From the NCBI GenBank assembly GCA_024345305.1, contig BRON01000014.1, positions 496,001 through 560,000 on the forward strand: 64,000 nucleotides of DNA, read 5' to 3'. The notes under the pieces are model-generated. The model was not told the DNA's origin. It saw nothing but the letters and a program-made list of their open reading frames with translations, and made no database searches. Made by a program: the position numbers and the translations under genes. Shown here in pieces: positions 42,932-55,700 of this stretch (positions are counted from its first letter, which is position 1; each line of letters begins with the position of its first letter). Source of the stretch: Mrakia gelida. Lineage: Eukaryota > Basidiomycota > Tremellomycetes > Cystofilobasidiales > Mrakiaceae.

Positions 42932-45900
42932 ATGGTCCTCCTCCAGTTCTCCCCTCTGCAATCCGCTCCCTCGCCTTCCTTCTTCCACGCTCTCACGAAA
43001 CACAAGCTGGATGTCGCCCGACTGGATGATTCTCTGGTCTCCATCACGGGGGAGTACTCGGAAGGCAAGATCGTCGTAGATCGAGAAGGAGGCAAGGGAG
43101 AGGAGGTGGGCATCCCAGGGGGAGTAGAGCTTGGTCTGAGTAGCTTTGAGTCTGATGGGGAGGTTATCTCGTGAGTATCCTCTTCCTAGGTGTGCAAAAC
43201 CGCTCTTCTGGAGGTGGTATTGGCAAGGGAAGGTCGAAGGAAGGAGGTGCGAGCTGACCGACAGCTCCTTCCTTTCCTCCCTCCTCCTTCTAGATCGTCC
43301 TCAACCTCTACTCCCAACGCCACTTCCGTACCTGGCCTACTCAAGAACTTCAACACTATAGAAGAGTTCAAGGAAGCCGACAAACCTGCTCTTTTCCAGT
43401 CCGTTATCGATTCGGTGAGCTTCCTTCCTCGCCTTCGTTCCCTCGCTCCTCACCCATCTCCTTCAGCAATACCCCCTCTCTTCTGTGACCTTCCTCCATC
43501 CTCCCCATCGCTTCGACGAGGAAACCTTCCGCTCGAATGTCCTGCGACAAGACTGACCTCTCCATCGTCTTGATCTTCTTCCCTCGTGCCAGATCCACTC
43601 CTCCCTTTCCACCTCCTCTCCATCCCTCTCGCCCTTCCTCCTCCTCACCTTCGCGGACCTCAAGAAGTTCAAATTCTACTACTGGTTCGCCTTTCCCGGT
43701 CTAGTTCAGAAACCAGCTTGGGAAGTGGAAGGAGACGAGCTGGAAGGCGGTTGGAAGAGAGTTGATTCGGATGAGGTGAGCTTTGTCTCTCGTTTCCTTT
43801 GTTTGCCCGTCGACGACGCGCTTGAGCTCACCACTTCCCTTTTTCAGATCTCCACCATCAAGCAACTCATCCCCACCTTCAAGGCTCAGTATCCATCCTC
43901 CTCAACACCAGGATCCTACCTGCTCGCTCCCTCCTCGGACTCGTCCTCCCCGTCAACCCTCCTCCCTCTCGCCTCCTTCGCTTCCCTCCCTCCGTCGACC
44001 TCCGACGAACCTCTCACCCTCATCTTCCACGACCCTTCCACCCTGCCATCGAACCCAGGCTGGCCGCTAAGAAACATCCTCTTCTACCTCTCCACCATCC
44101 ATCACGTCCATCGGATCAGAGTCGTCTGCTTGCGAGAGGGAGAGAACGCTTCGAGAGAGGCTGTCGTTGTTCTTCCCCAGCTTTCTCCCGAGGAGGCTTT
44201 GGCTCAGGGAGACGGAGGGAATGGGAAGTTGAAGGGTGTTGGATGGGAGAAGAACGAGAAGGGCAAGCTGGGACCGAGAGTGGTGGATCTGGGGCCGACG
44301 ATGGATCCGTTGAGGTGAGTCCGACGTCTCTCAACCTTCGTCTGCATCTCCGTTCTCCAAGCGGCAGGGCGTCGAGCACCTGATTTCCCTGTTGTCTCTC
44401 AAGAGGGCGAGCTCGTGACAGCTGAACTTTGATGCTGACTCGAGCTTCTCTTCTTTTCCCTCTTCGCTTCGTGCGACGCGTCGAACACCATCAGACTCGC
44501 CAACCAAGCCGTCGATCTCAACCTCAAACTCATGCGGTGGAGAATCCTTCCATCCCTCGACCTCGAGAAGATCTCCTCGACCAAGTGTCTTCTTCTGGGA
44601 GCTGGGACGCTGGGTTGCTACGTCTCCAGGGTTCTGATGGTCAGTTCGCGTCTTCCTCCTGCTTTCCCGATCTCCCGTCTGTTCTCGAGGCAAGGTCGAC
44701 AAGGTCGACTCTCTCGCTCTCTCGATGCGTAACTGATCCCTATCCTTTCTGTTATCTCAGGGCTGGGGAGTTCGCAAGATCACCTTCGTCGACTCCTCCA
44801 CCGTCTCGTTCTCCAACCCCGTTCGACAACCTCTCTTCGAGTTCGCAGACTCTCTCGACGGAGGCAAGCCCAAGGCGGAGTGTGCTGCTGCTGCCTTGAT
44901 GAGGATCTTCCCCGGAGTGGTTCGTCCTCGTTCTCGCCCTTCCCTTCGCTCGTTCGCTGGTCGCGTCTCTTCGTCTTCCTCCACTGACCCGACCCTCTTC
45001 TCCCTTCCTTCCTGTGTCCCTCTCCTCGTCATTTTTCCAACAGGACGCTCAAGGACACCATCTCTCGATTCCCATGCCTGGTCACCCACTCTCCTCGTCA
45101 ACAGCCGTCGCTCAAGCTCAAGAATCCGTCGCGAAACTCGAACAGCTCGTCGAGGAGCACGACGTCGTCTTCTTGCTTATGGACTCGAGGGAGAGTCGAT
45201 GGCTTCCAACGCTGCTCGGAGCGAGCAAGGGAAAGGTGGTGATCAACGCTGCGCTCGGTTTTGATGGGTACTTGGTGATGAGGTGAGTCGCGAAGTCGAG
45301 CGGGAGGACGGGAGGGCCGAGGAGCGAAGGAAACAGCAGGGAGGTCCGGCAACCATCACGCACGCTAGCTGAACCCTTATCCGTTCTTCTTACTTTTGCT
45401 GCTTTCAGGCACGGAGAAGGGCCTGGGGAGGGAGTGGGGAAGGAGGAGGGCGAGAGGAGGAGGCTCGCTTGTTATTTCTGCCAGGTGCGTTCGAAGCCTC
45501 TTCCTCTTTCGCTCCTCTTCTATTTCGCTCGAACTGGAGAAGTCGCCGTCGCTGACACCGGTCTCCCTCGTTCTCCTCCGATGATCCAGGACAGCAACGC
45601 GCTTGGAAACGTGTGTTTTTCTCTCTCCTACGCCGACCTCGCTCGCCGACGCGTCCCTCTCTAGCTCCTAGTCACTGACCTCGTCTTCCCCTCTTTTATC
45701 TTCGCAGTCTCTCAATGATCGAACTCTCGACCAAATGTGCACCGTCTCTCGTCCAGGTCTTGCTGCCATCGCCTCAGCAACAGCCGTCGAACTTCTCGTC
45801 TCGCTTTTGACGCATCCTCTCGGGTGAGCTCCTCTCCTTCTGTTCGATCTCCCTTCTTTCTCCCGAGCTGACCCTCGATATATTTTTAGTGTCGCCGCAC

Positions 45901-46315
45901 CAGCAGACCTTCCTCCCAAACCCTCGTCGTCGCCTGAAGCTCTTCCCGAGAAGGAGTACGCCTCGCCGCTCGGAATGGTCCCCCATCAGCTTCGAGGAGG
46001 ACTCAGCATGTTCACAACTCTCAACCTCGCTGGAGAGGCGTTTGACATGTGTACTGCATGTGGATCGAAGGTCAGCACCGGCTCTTGACTCCTCTGGATG
46101 AGAGAGTGAAAGTCGAACCTGACGCGTCTTCCTTTCGCTTTCTTCCTCCCTCGCTGCAGGTCGTCGACGAGTACCGCTCGAAAGGGTTCGAGATGCTGCT
46201 GAAGGCGTTCAACGAGGAGGGTTATCTCGCCAAGTTGACAGGGCTGGAGAAGTTGAACCAGGAGACGGAGGAGATCATGGAAGGGTTGGACTGGGACGAG
46301 GAGGACGAGGAGTGA
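42932..46315 (+). CDS. ATG7: ATG7, E1-like activating enzyme of autophagy
   Basis: About 12 exons. The start at 42932 gives [21 protein letters not shown], then [19 protein letters not shown]. The N-terminal domain includes [16 protein letters not shown]. The adenylation domain has [19 protein letters not shown] (GxGTLGC), [62 protein letters not shown] and [14 protein letters not shown]. The catalytic Cys is in [20 protein letters not shown]. The C-terminal Atg3-binding part ([26 protein letters not shown]) ends in an acidic tail, [11 protein letters not shown] (TGA 46313-46315). Atg7 activates Atg8 and Atg12. All key motifs are intact. A 21-nt exon (about 45591-45611, DSNALGN) is included. 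A short upstream open frame at 42853 (MAAWPKLKRVD) overlaps the start in another frame and could act as a uORF. Confidence 0.95.
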
Positions 46316-46575
46316 GCGAGGAGTTCGTCGCCCGTTGGTAGGTTTCGTCGTCGGTTCGTTAGGGTTTCGTTCTCAGGTTTGCTTATACGACATCTTAATG
46401 ATCACCTCTCGTAGTTACAAGCGCTGTAGGGAAAAGTGCAGGCGAAAGAAGGTCGGATGGGCATCAAGACGTGGGACAGCGAAACAGGGTTCGGCGACGA
46501 GCTGAGCTCGTCTTCCCTTCCCTCTTCTTCGTTCGCGAGCAACTCTCACCCCATCCAACGCCATCGACCACCTTC
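46316..46575. promoter_or_regulatory. Short region between ATG7 and the first GST gene
   Basis: These 260 bases must contain the ATG7 3'UTR and the promoter of the downstream plus-strand gene. No TATA box or repeat is evident. A GAGCTGAGCTCG string lies at 46499-46510. Confidence 0.35.
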
Positions 46576-48417
46576 ATGTCTACAAGCAGCAACCAAGCGG
46601 CTTCTCTACCGAAGGCTATACTATACTGGTGGGTTTCCCTGCCTGAGAAGGAGGAGAGAGGAGAGAGGTTGACGGCTCGTTCGGACGAGCTCACCTCCTT
46701 CGTTTCCTTCTCTCGACTCGTGTACAGGAATCCAACGTCTGTGTGGTCCACGGTTCCGAAGCTCGCCCTCTGCGAGATGGATTACAGTCCAGAAGTCATT
46801 TCTTTGACGACGGTGGATATATGTGAGCTACTACGGTCTGCTGAGCTCGACTCTTCCCTCCCCTCTTTCCATTCCCTTTCGTTCGTTACCTTCTTCCATC
46901 TCTCGCTCGTACTAACATCACGCTTTCTACCTTAATCTTCGCCTTCATCCAGCCAAGGGGGACAACTTCTCAGCAGCCTATCTCAAAATCAACCATCATG
47001 GTCCGTTCGTCTACCAGTAGATGACCTTTTCGACCGTCGAGCGTCCAGCGTCAAGCTCACCTCGTCTGACCTTCCATCCTCCTCCCCAGCCACGATCCCA
47101 ACTCTCGTCGTCCCCATCCTAGACAGCATCTCAGACGACATCGCAACCACACGGTACAAGAGCTTCGATGACACCATCTCCATCCTCGCCTACCTCGATA
47201 CAGCTCGACCCTCGGGGCAGGGAAGGAGGCTCTCACCAGCAACAGTCGAAGGCCAGGCTCTCTCGGACTCTCTCACCCTCGCTGTACATCTCTCAACAGC
47301 AGATCCAAACTTTCTACTCGTCGCTGCTAGAACTCCTCATGAACTGGGCCAGAAGGAAGCCGGTGAGTGTATCTCTCGTCTGTCTGGAAGGAGGAAGGAA
47401 GGAAGGTTGAACAGTCGAGCTGTGAGCTCGAAGCGGACGGCTGGCTGCTCGTTTCGCCGCCATCTCGCTCGTCCATCGCTGACTTGGCTTCCTCTCGTCC
47501 TTTCTTCCCTCCTCAAGGGTTCCCTGGACGATGGATCAAGATGAGACAGGAGGCTCTAGCGAGATTCGTGGCTGCCGAGGTTGACGGTCCAAACCGGACG
47601 TTTCTACAAAAGAGTTCGTCGTTGTCGTCCTTCAGTCACGTCGACCTTCGCGTCCCGAGGCTCAGAAGGGATGTTGACATGTCACCTTCTTTCTCGCGGA
47701 ACTCTTCCAGAGCTAGAAGCCAACGACATCCTCTATAACATCTACTTCAGTCCACCGAGCGCCCAGATGGACGAGTCTCGTCGACTGTTTTTCGCGGCGA
47801 GCCTCGACGCGTGGTCCCTTGGAGTCGCTGGAGTCCTCAAGACTCTAGAAGAGGATATGGTTGGACCTTATGCTTTGGGTGACGAGGTGGTGAGTCGACC
47901 ATCCCTTGCTTCGTCTCTCCACCTTCGCTCGACGTCTCGTTCGACGCGTTCGTCTCGAGTCGACACTGACGTCTCCTCTCCCCTTCCCCTCCTTCTTTTC
48001 TCGATCCAACTCAGTCCCTCGCCGATCTGCATATCATCGCCTGGCTATCACGTCTAGTGTGGGTTGACTTCGTGTCTAACTTCGACTCCGTTCGGACGAA
48101 ACGACGAGCTGACCTTCGTTGTCGTTCGTCCCATCCAGCTTCCTCTCTCTCGGCGGTCCAAACCTCGAAGGAATGTCCGCCGTCGAGAAGCAGATCCGAG
48201 CGAACGGGTCAGATGGAGTGGCGTCGACGTCGGAGCACTTCAGGGTTGGGCTGAAGGTGAAGTGGTACTGGAACGAGTGGCTGAAGCGGCCGTCGTTTAA
48301 GGAAGTGTGAGTCCCGCTCGCATTGCTCCCTCTTCGCTTCCTGGAGGTCGAGAAACTGACTCTGATCTTTCTTTGGCTGGACTCTCGTTCGAAAGGTACA
48401 TCTTCGAATCTCGCTGA
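46576..48417 (+). CDS. Glutathione S-transferase-like protein, tandem copy 1
   Basis: Exons read MSTSSNQAASLPKAILYW, then NPTSVWSTVPKLALCEMDY, VDISKGDNFSAAYLKINHHATIPTLVVP (thioredoxin-like N-domain with the cis-Pro TIPTLV), DDTISILAYLDTARP, STADPNFLLVAARTPHEL, GFPGRWIKMRQEAL, LEANDILYNIYFSP, ESRRLFFAASLDAWSLGV, then SLADLHIIAWLSRLV and FLSLGGPNLEGMSAVEKQIR, with the end VYIFESR (TGA 48415-48417). The N-domain and the all-helical C-domain with SLADxHIIAWL match the GST fold. The usual Ser/Tyr/Cys catalytic position is not obvious; the N-terminal YWNPTSVWST is the likely equivalent. Length about 360, longer than ordinary GSTs because of an insert. A paralogue with the same exon plan follows at 48842. 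Confidence 0.78.
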
Positions 48418-48841
48418 GTTGGTAGAAGGAGACGGAAAGGGGAGTCGACGCGTCGAAGAGCTCGCTCGTTGATCTTTCTTTGCGATATGGTTGGTAGACT
48501 TTCGGTTTGTAGGATAAGTCGTTGTATGCTCTTGTCATGCTATGAGTACTAGTACTGCTCTGATCGCCCGTAAAAATGAAGATGGCGAGCTCGCAGCTCT
48601 CTCGACGCGGAGGAGGGAAGCGTCGAGCTCGTTCGTGAGCGTTTGTCATCACCCACGACGCTCTCTCCTGCTTTCCCTTTCTCACCACGATGTATTGCTA
48701 GATATCGATCTCTGGAGGAGCGAAAACTTATCTGCGTCAATTCAGCCAGTGTACGTGCAGATGACCAACTCCGACGGAAGCAATCTTGAAAGGAGGTCGA
48801 GCTCGCTCCTCCTTCCATCTCCCTTCAAACCATCACAGAGG

Positions 48842-50678
48842 ATGCTCACCCCACCTTCTGAAGCCTCTTCATCTGCTCTTCCGAAGGCGACCCTGTACTG
48901 GTGAGGCACTCTTGAGTCATGGAAGGAAGATGTGATCGGAGATGGACGAAATCGAGCTCATCTTCCTCCCTCACTGTTCTTCAAAGGAATCCCACCTCAG
49001 TCTGGTCTACCGTTCCTCGTCTGGCTCTCATTGAGATGGGCTACAGGGCTGAAGATGTGGAACTGAAGGAGGTCAATATCTGTGAGTCTGGTCGAGCTGT
49101 GCTCGAGGACTCAAAGCAGCTCAAAGCTCGACTTGAGAGTCCTCGCGTCGAGAGCTTCCCTCATTCCCTTTCCTTATCCTTCCTTCCACCTCTTAGTTCT
49201 CGGGTCTGAGGACGCCAAAAGATCCAAGACTGACACTTAGCTCCTGACTTTACCTTCTTCCAGCTGAGGGAGCCAACTTCTCGCCCGAATATCTACGCGT
49301 CAATCCTCACGGTTCGTCCAAACAACGAGGGAAGGGAAACTCGAGCTCACCAAACCTCCCCACCCCTCCTTCCCTCCCCTTTCTCTCTCTCCCAGGAACG
49401 ATCCCGACTCTCGTCGTTCCAATCTTCGACACAGTCTCGGATCGTGTAGAGACCCGTTACCGAACCTACAAAGACACCCTCGCCATCCTCGACTTTCTCG
49501 ACTCCGCTCGACCACCTTCCTCGCCGCTCGATTCCTCTCCCACTCACCATCTCTCCCGAGGTCTCAAGCTCTCGCCAGCAACGATGCAAGGCAAAACCCT
49601 CTCCGACAGCCTCATACTCGCCGTTCATCTCTCTACGGCGGATCCCAACTTCCTCCTCGTCGCTGCAAGAACACCTCATGAGCTCCTTCAGAAGGAATCA
49701 GGTCAGTTCGCCTCGGCGCTCCTCCTCGCACACTCGCTCCCTCTTTCTCTCGCTGATCTCGCTTGGTTTATGCTTCCAGGCTTCCCTGGACGATGGCTCA
49801 AGATGAGACAGATCGCTTTGCTGAGGTTCTTGGAGGACGAGGAGGAGGGAAGTCAGGGGAGACGATTCTTGACGAAAAGTGAGCTGGTCCTCGTTTTTCG
49901 TTTCGTTCGGGGAGCCTGCGATGTGATTGGGTCGTAAAACTGACTGAAGATTCTGAACCTCTCTTCTCTCTCGTCTGCTCAGAGCTCGAAGCCAACAGCT
50001 ACATCCATAACGTCTACTTTGGACCGTCGAACGCGAGCGTCAACGAGACTCGTCGTCTCTTCTTCGCTGCGTCTCTCAGAGCTTGGTCTGTGGGAATCGT
50101 TGAGGTCCTGGAGAAGCTTGAGGAAGGGATGGACGGACCGCTCGCGCTGGGAGACAGAGTGGTAAGTCCAGCCCGTCTGATCGATTCACTTAGCCCCCTT
50201 CGTGGACGCGTCGATGGACATGTCTTTCGCTGACCACTCTCCCACCCTTCATCACCACTCTCGCACTGCAGTCTCTAGCAGATCTTCACATCATTGCTTG
50301 GCTCGCTCGACTGATGTGAGTCTTTGGCCAGTTCGTTGATCTCACTCTATGCACGACGACGAGCTGACTCTCTTCGCTCTCTTGTTCTGCTCAGCTTCCT
50401 CTCCCACGGTGGTCCCAATCCCGACGGCATCACCGCTCTCGAGGATCAGATCAACAGTCACGGAGCTCCTGGTGGCTTCAAGATGGGTGGGAGGGTCAGG
50501 GAGTTTTGGGGGAAATGGGCGAAGAGGGACTCGTTTCAGCAAGTGTTCGTCCCGTCTCGTCTCGTCTCGTTTTCTTCGCCTTCGCCGCTCTCGCAGAAGC
50601 TGTCACTGATCGTCATCATCCCTTGCGCTCGTGCCTTTTTTTTTCCTTCTGCGAAGGTACGTCTCGGGACTGCACTGA
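48842..50678 (+). CDS. Glutathione S-transferase-like protein, tandem copy 2
   Basis: Same exon order and phases as the gene at 46576: MLTPPSEASSSALPKATLYW, NPTSVWSTVPRLALIEMGY, VNISEGANFSPEYLRVNPHG, TIPTLVVPIFDTV, STADPNFLLVAARTPHEL, GFPGRWLKMRQIALLRF, LEANSYIHNVYFGP, ETRRLFFAASLRAWSVGI, SLADLHIIAWLARLI, FLSHGGPNPDGITALEDQI, with the end VYVSGLH (TGA 50676-50678). The stretches STADPNFLLVAARTPHEL and SLADLHIIAWL are identical between the copies, so the duplication is fairly recent or strongly constrained. An upstream in-frame ATG near 48761 would add about 27 residues, but the homologue supports 48842. The cis-Pro TIPTLV is preserved. The substrate is unknown; detoxification or a dehalogenase-like activity are both possible. 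Confidence 0.78.
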
Positions 50679-51521
50679 GCCGGGAGGAGGAGGAGCGGTG
50701 AGGCGACGACGAGATCAAGGCGAAGCTGTCGCGGCTTGGGATCTTTGACGAAGCGAATCTACTGTATGCTCTCAGACTAATCTCATTCTCCATCTAGTGT
50801 ATCCCTCTTCTATGTATCCCTTTCTGTCCCTTTTCTCTCAAGCGAGCGAAAACGAGAGTCAGCCTTTCGATGAGGTTGCCGACGAGACGCGAGACAAGGG
50901 AGCTTTCAGGCGTCCCTCCGACCTGCTTCAACACGTGCAGATAGATGCGACGTGACCGCTTCGAGTGTTTGATTGGATCCTTCTGGATAATTTTCGAAGG
51001 TTCCGTGAGGTTTCGGTGACCACGGTCAACAGCTGAGAGCGATCTTCCTCTTTCGGACTTTGAAGCGTCGCGTTTCTCGAACCCTATTCCCCTTCGATGC
51101 AATCAAGCATCTTCATTGCTTTTTACGGCTCCTGCGTCAAACGGCCGTGGCACTCTTCTTCTCTTCCTGCTCTTCCCCTGTCGACCTCAGAGCAGGAAAC
51201 GGTGTGGTGAGAATCTGCTTCGCCGAGTCGAACACAACCGCGAAAGAGCGGTCCTTTGGCGAGCCTCCCTTCGAATTCAGGACGTCTATGACGTTTCCTT
51301 TCATGCCGGTCATTCGAAGCTCAAAGGGAAGCTTCTTGATAAGAAGCAATCAAACATCGGGTCATGGGAATCTGGAACCTGGAATCTCGAAGAGGAAGAA
51401 CCGAACCAAGAACTTCGACCTTGGCCGCTCGCTGCTTTTTGCCTGCAAACCACCACCCTCCTCTCGTTCAAACAACCAACCAAGCAGCCTTCCCATCTAC
51501 TTAATCCTCACCTCTCACAAC
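50679..51521. other. Region between GST copy 2 and the coiled-coil gene
   Basis: No conserved frame. Contains a T8 run at 50637-50644 just inside the last GST intron and moderately AT-rich DNA near 50760-50830 (probable GST 3'UTR). The promoter of the next gene should lie toward 51480. Confidence 0.35.
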
Positions 51522-52099
51522 ATGGACGACTTCTACTACACAGGTGAGTTGAGATGCTCCGAGGATCGTCTCGATCTGAGACGCGTCGAGCTCACAAAGC
51601 AGCGAAGCTGAACCCTCTTCCCTTCCCTTCCCTTCCCTTCCCTTCTCTGCCACCTCTTATCTGCTCAGCTCCCCCAACCCTTATGCGAAGGAAATCATCT
51701 TACGCCTCCACGTCCTCTCACCTCTCGGAACACTCCCAAAACAGTCACAGTTCAACTTCGTCGTTCGTTCGTCGAGGTGAGTCTTTCGGTCTTCTCCTTC
51801 AGTCCTCAGCGCTTCTCTCTTCTTCCTCTCTTCTCAAAGTGAGAGTAGCGAGCTGACATTCCCCCTTGCTTCGCTGCTCAGAACGTCAAAACGCCTTGAC
51901 AGTCCAGCAATCAGAAGAACTTGCGACGCATGTTCTCTTCGTGGAGAGGAGGAACTCGGAGGAGGCTCAGGCGTTGCAGGCGATTGAGAACGAGAGGGAT
52001 GCGATGGAGACGATCTACGAGAGGGTGACGAGGCTGGAGGAGGAGAACCGTCTACTGAGGTTGAAGATCAGTGAGTTGGTGCAGTTGGGAAGAGGTTGA
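51522..52099 (+). CDS. Small coiled-coil protein
   Basis: Three exons: MDDFYYT, then APPTLMRRKSSYASTSSHLS..., ending SSFVRR, and ERQNALTVQQSEELATHVLF..., which continues as a coiled coil (AQALQAIENERDAMETIYER, VTRLEEENRLLRLKISELVQ) to TGA 52097-52099. It is about 120 residues. Hydrophobic residues at a/d positions through the last exon suggest one uninterrupted helix of about 70 residues, with Ser-rich sequence before it. Small adaptors and centromere or tethering subunits look like this, but no family is recognised. The first intron contains a CCTTC tandem repeat. Confidence 0.65.
51616..51645. repeat. (CCTTC)n pentanucleotide repeat in an intron
   Basis: About six perfect tandem CTTCC units form the polypyrimidine tract of the first intron of the coiled-coil gene, about 20-50 bases before its CTGCTCAG acceptor. 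Length changes could alter splicing strength. Confidence 0.85.
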
Positions 52100-52797
52100 A
52101 CGAGGGTCAATCGCCCCCTCGTCGTCGTCGTCGCCGGTCTTCTTTCTTTCGTTCGTCCGTCCTTTCCCTTGCGTGATGTTGATAGTGTAGCCCTACCTAA
52201 TATGTAGCCATTGTTGCTTAGAGCTCGTTCTTGTCGTTGTACGCATAGCTTTTTAAACTCTTTCGTGACTCCTTCTCAGCACGGAGAAGAGCGGACGCGT
52301 CGACGGGGGTCATCGAGACGAGGAGGCATGACGCGAAGACGAAGAGGGGACTCGAGAGACCTCCCGAGACACTCGCAGAGAGTTAGAGAATGATGACAGA
52401 GGAACAGAGAGGCAAGGGGAGTCGAACGAACGACGGACGAGCTCAGGCTGTAAAGTGCGGCTGGGTTCGAGTCTGCGACGCGTGAAAAGGTAAAACGTAG
52501 ATGGTATCGAAAGAGGGTGAGCATAGTAGAGTAGACTAGAGCCGGAGTATACGAAAGAGTTGGGTAGGTTTGGGAAGGAAGAGATATAGATGAAGGTGGG
52601 GAAACGAGCGAGCGAGCGAGGGTGACGAGAAAGAACAAAACCGAACCAGAACCGAGGAGGACGAACCAGCGAGACCCAAAATGCAGAGATGAAGAGAGAA
52701 AAACAGTGAGGAAGTGTGTATATGGGTGATTTGAGAAAGAGTTGTGGCGTAACGAGTCGTACGAGAAGAAGGCAAGCGAGAGAAAAGGGAACGAGTC
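52100..52797. other. Intergenic between convergent coiled-coil (+) and CSC1 (-) genes
   Basis: No supported exon. A (GAGC)n run occurs at 52606-52621. Long minus-strand open frames here are compositional and hydrophobic, with no conserved motif. Confidence 0.35.
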
Positions 52798-55700
52798 TCA
52801 GCGTCGAGCTGGTTTTGAAGTTGTCGTTCTTGAATGATCTGGATCGTCGAGATCCGTAGCGATTCCTTCGATGTTGTGATAGCGACCAAGTTCGATGACT
52901 TCCAGACTGTCTCAAGACGAAGAGAAGACGGTCAGTTGGAGAAAGAGGGACAGAAGAGAGGAAGGGGAAGGACGAACCGACCGACACCAGCCTCATCGTT
53001 CGGCAACCAGATCGTTGGAGGTGGAGAGAGGAGGGACGGAGGGTAGATGAAAGCTCTGAGTTCCGCGGCAGGGTTGGAGAAAGAGAGGGGAGGAAGATGG
53101 GGAGGTGCCTGCGGGAAGGAAGGGAGCAGTGAGTTTCCGTGCTCGTCGTTTTCGTTCTCGACGCGTCTCTTCAAATCGACTCACGTTCGGGTGCGTTCGA
53201 GCGGCGACCTCGGTGGACATCATGTCGTCGATCTGAGAAAGAAGGAGGGTCAGAAGCAGCATAGACCGTTTTGGGCGAAGAACAGGGGAATAGACTCACA
53301 GCTTCGGTTCGAAGAGGAACGGCGAGCTTCCTTTTCTCCTCTCCTCCCGGCAGGATCCTAGCCATCAGATCCATTATGCTGGCATGACTCCGACGTCGGC
53401 CGGGAGTTGAAGAAGTAGGACTTGAACCTGGAGCGTCCTGAGATTCCTTGCGAGGGTTCGCAGCTTGAACGAGTGACGACCGAAGAGACTTGAGGGAGCG
53501 ACGCGTCGACGAGGGAAGTGCACGAAAGGTGGGTCGATGGCCTCTCCCGGCGGTGAAGACTTCGACGATGAGCTAGGAGGAAGAGACGGAAGTGCGGTCA
53601 GTATCTGTGACCACCGAAAGGAAGGGTAGCTCCGACGAACCAGAGCGATTCCTGCGACGACGAACGTGGCTGAGGAGCAAAGGGAGAACGAGTCAGTCGA
53701 GGTCGAGTTTACGTTCGAATGACGGCGACGTACCGATGGCGAAGTTCCACTCATCTCGAGAGGCAAGGATGAGACCGAAGAGGAGGGGCTGGCAAGCGAG
53801 AATCACTCTGAGAATCGAAGGAAGACGAGGGTCAGCGAGGTTCGAACTTCGGGCGCACCGAAAGAAAAGAGCGAGCACTCACCCAAAACGACGAAGACTC
53901 CAGAGTGCGTAGATACCTCCGCTGTTCCCGAGCATGTTGGAGTAGACGTAGTACTGAGTGTATCGAAGAGCGACGAGGGACAAAACGAGGATGATGACGA
54001 CTGGGATCCCGATGAGTGGGAAGAGGACGATGAACGTCGCGCTGAAGGTTTCGCAAGACGACGACAAGGTTTTGGAGTCAGCCATTTCGAGCACGTTCGA
54101 GCGAAGAAACGCGAGGACTCACGCGTAGAAAACAGCCAACAAACAGACAGCAGCTCCATAAGAGCTGTTGAACAGTCGAGGTTTCGAGGCTCTGAACTTT
54201 TGTCGCGGCGTGGCTCCTTTGCGAAGAGCTCGGAGCATCTTCCAGGCTCGAACGGGTTGCAGAAGCTGAAGTCCGGGAGCGATGAGAGCGAGGTTGATGA
54301 GGAAGATGAAGAGGAAGGCGGAGGCGAAGATGGATCCGTCGGCGACGGTTTGAGAGATCGAAGTTCCTTCGACGAAGGCTTGGGTCGCGAAGATCTGTAG
54401 AAAGAGAAGGTTTTGAGTGAGCAAAGATGACGGAAGGGAGGTGAGAAGGTGTGAGAGACCTCACGAGAGCAGCAGAAGCGACGAGCCAGGCTCCACAGAT
54501 AACGAGCACGACGGCGCAGATGGCTTGATAGGCGACGAATCGACGACGAGTAAACGAGATGGCTCCACACAGACGCGAAGAGAGGTTGACGAGGACGACG
54601 GCGAGAATCATGAGGAAGGAGATGGCGAGAGCGGGAACAAGTCCCTCGACTGAGCGAAGAAGAAAGAAAGACGCGTCTTAGAGTCAGTTCCATTCGAGGT
54701 CGAGCGAGAAGAGAGAAGATCAACTCACCGATAGCTGAAGAGACGTTCGTGCTGCTAGCGACCTTTCGCAAGACTCCGAGATACTCGTTCACTCCAGGAG
54801 CGTCGGCGACGGTGAGAGCGAGGAATGGAACCACTGTTTGAGTGAGGAAGAAAGGAAGAAGGGGAAGACGCGTCGAATCAGCTTCGTTGTTCGATGTTCG
54901 CTTGAGCATCCATCATATCGAGACGCGTCAGAACTCCAACAGGCAGGAACTCACTAGCTGCTGCCAACGCTACCGAAATCAAGACGACCAAAGCCCAGAA
55001 GCTCGCCATCTTGACTCGTCCCGTTCTCGATCCCTTCTGAACCTCGCTCCAGACGATGTCCTCCTTGGTGAACCCCTCGACGAGTCGGATACCTGCAGAT
55101 GCGAAGGCGAGGAGGTGGTGAGTCAGCGGAACAGCATCTCCAAAGTGAAAGAGGAGGAGATGATGACGAAGCAAAGGGAGAAAGCGAGACGAGCGACTGA
55201 CCAGGAATGAATCTCAACCCTCGTCCGACGAGCATGAACCCGAGGATCCCTCGACCAGCAGCCATCTCCTGCTCATCAAAGTCGTGCCCAAACGAAGAAG
55301 AGAAGGTAGGATCAGTAACTCGAGAACGATAAGCGGAGCGAGCGACGAGAAGACTCACGTCAAAGACCCTGCCCTGCTCGTCCTCGATTTCCTTATTCAG
55401 CCTCTTCAGATCCGCTCGATTCTCCCTGATCCCATCGTAATGACTCTTCAGCTCCTTACTCGACACGCCCCTTCTTGCCCTCACTCCATGTCCGACCGTC
55501 GTCGTAGGCATCCCAGCGTCGATCCGATCGTGAAGAGGGACGAGGGAGGTTTCCGAGAGTGTTCCTCGTCGCTGGCAAAGCTGAGGAGGGTCGGTGGTGA
55601 TGGCGACTTCGGGGATGGGGACAGCTCCTGGTCCTGCGATGGCAGCGGTGGTGGGTGGTGTAGGGTCCGAGCCTCCTCGATGTCGCATCACTCTCGACGC

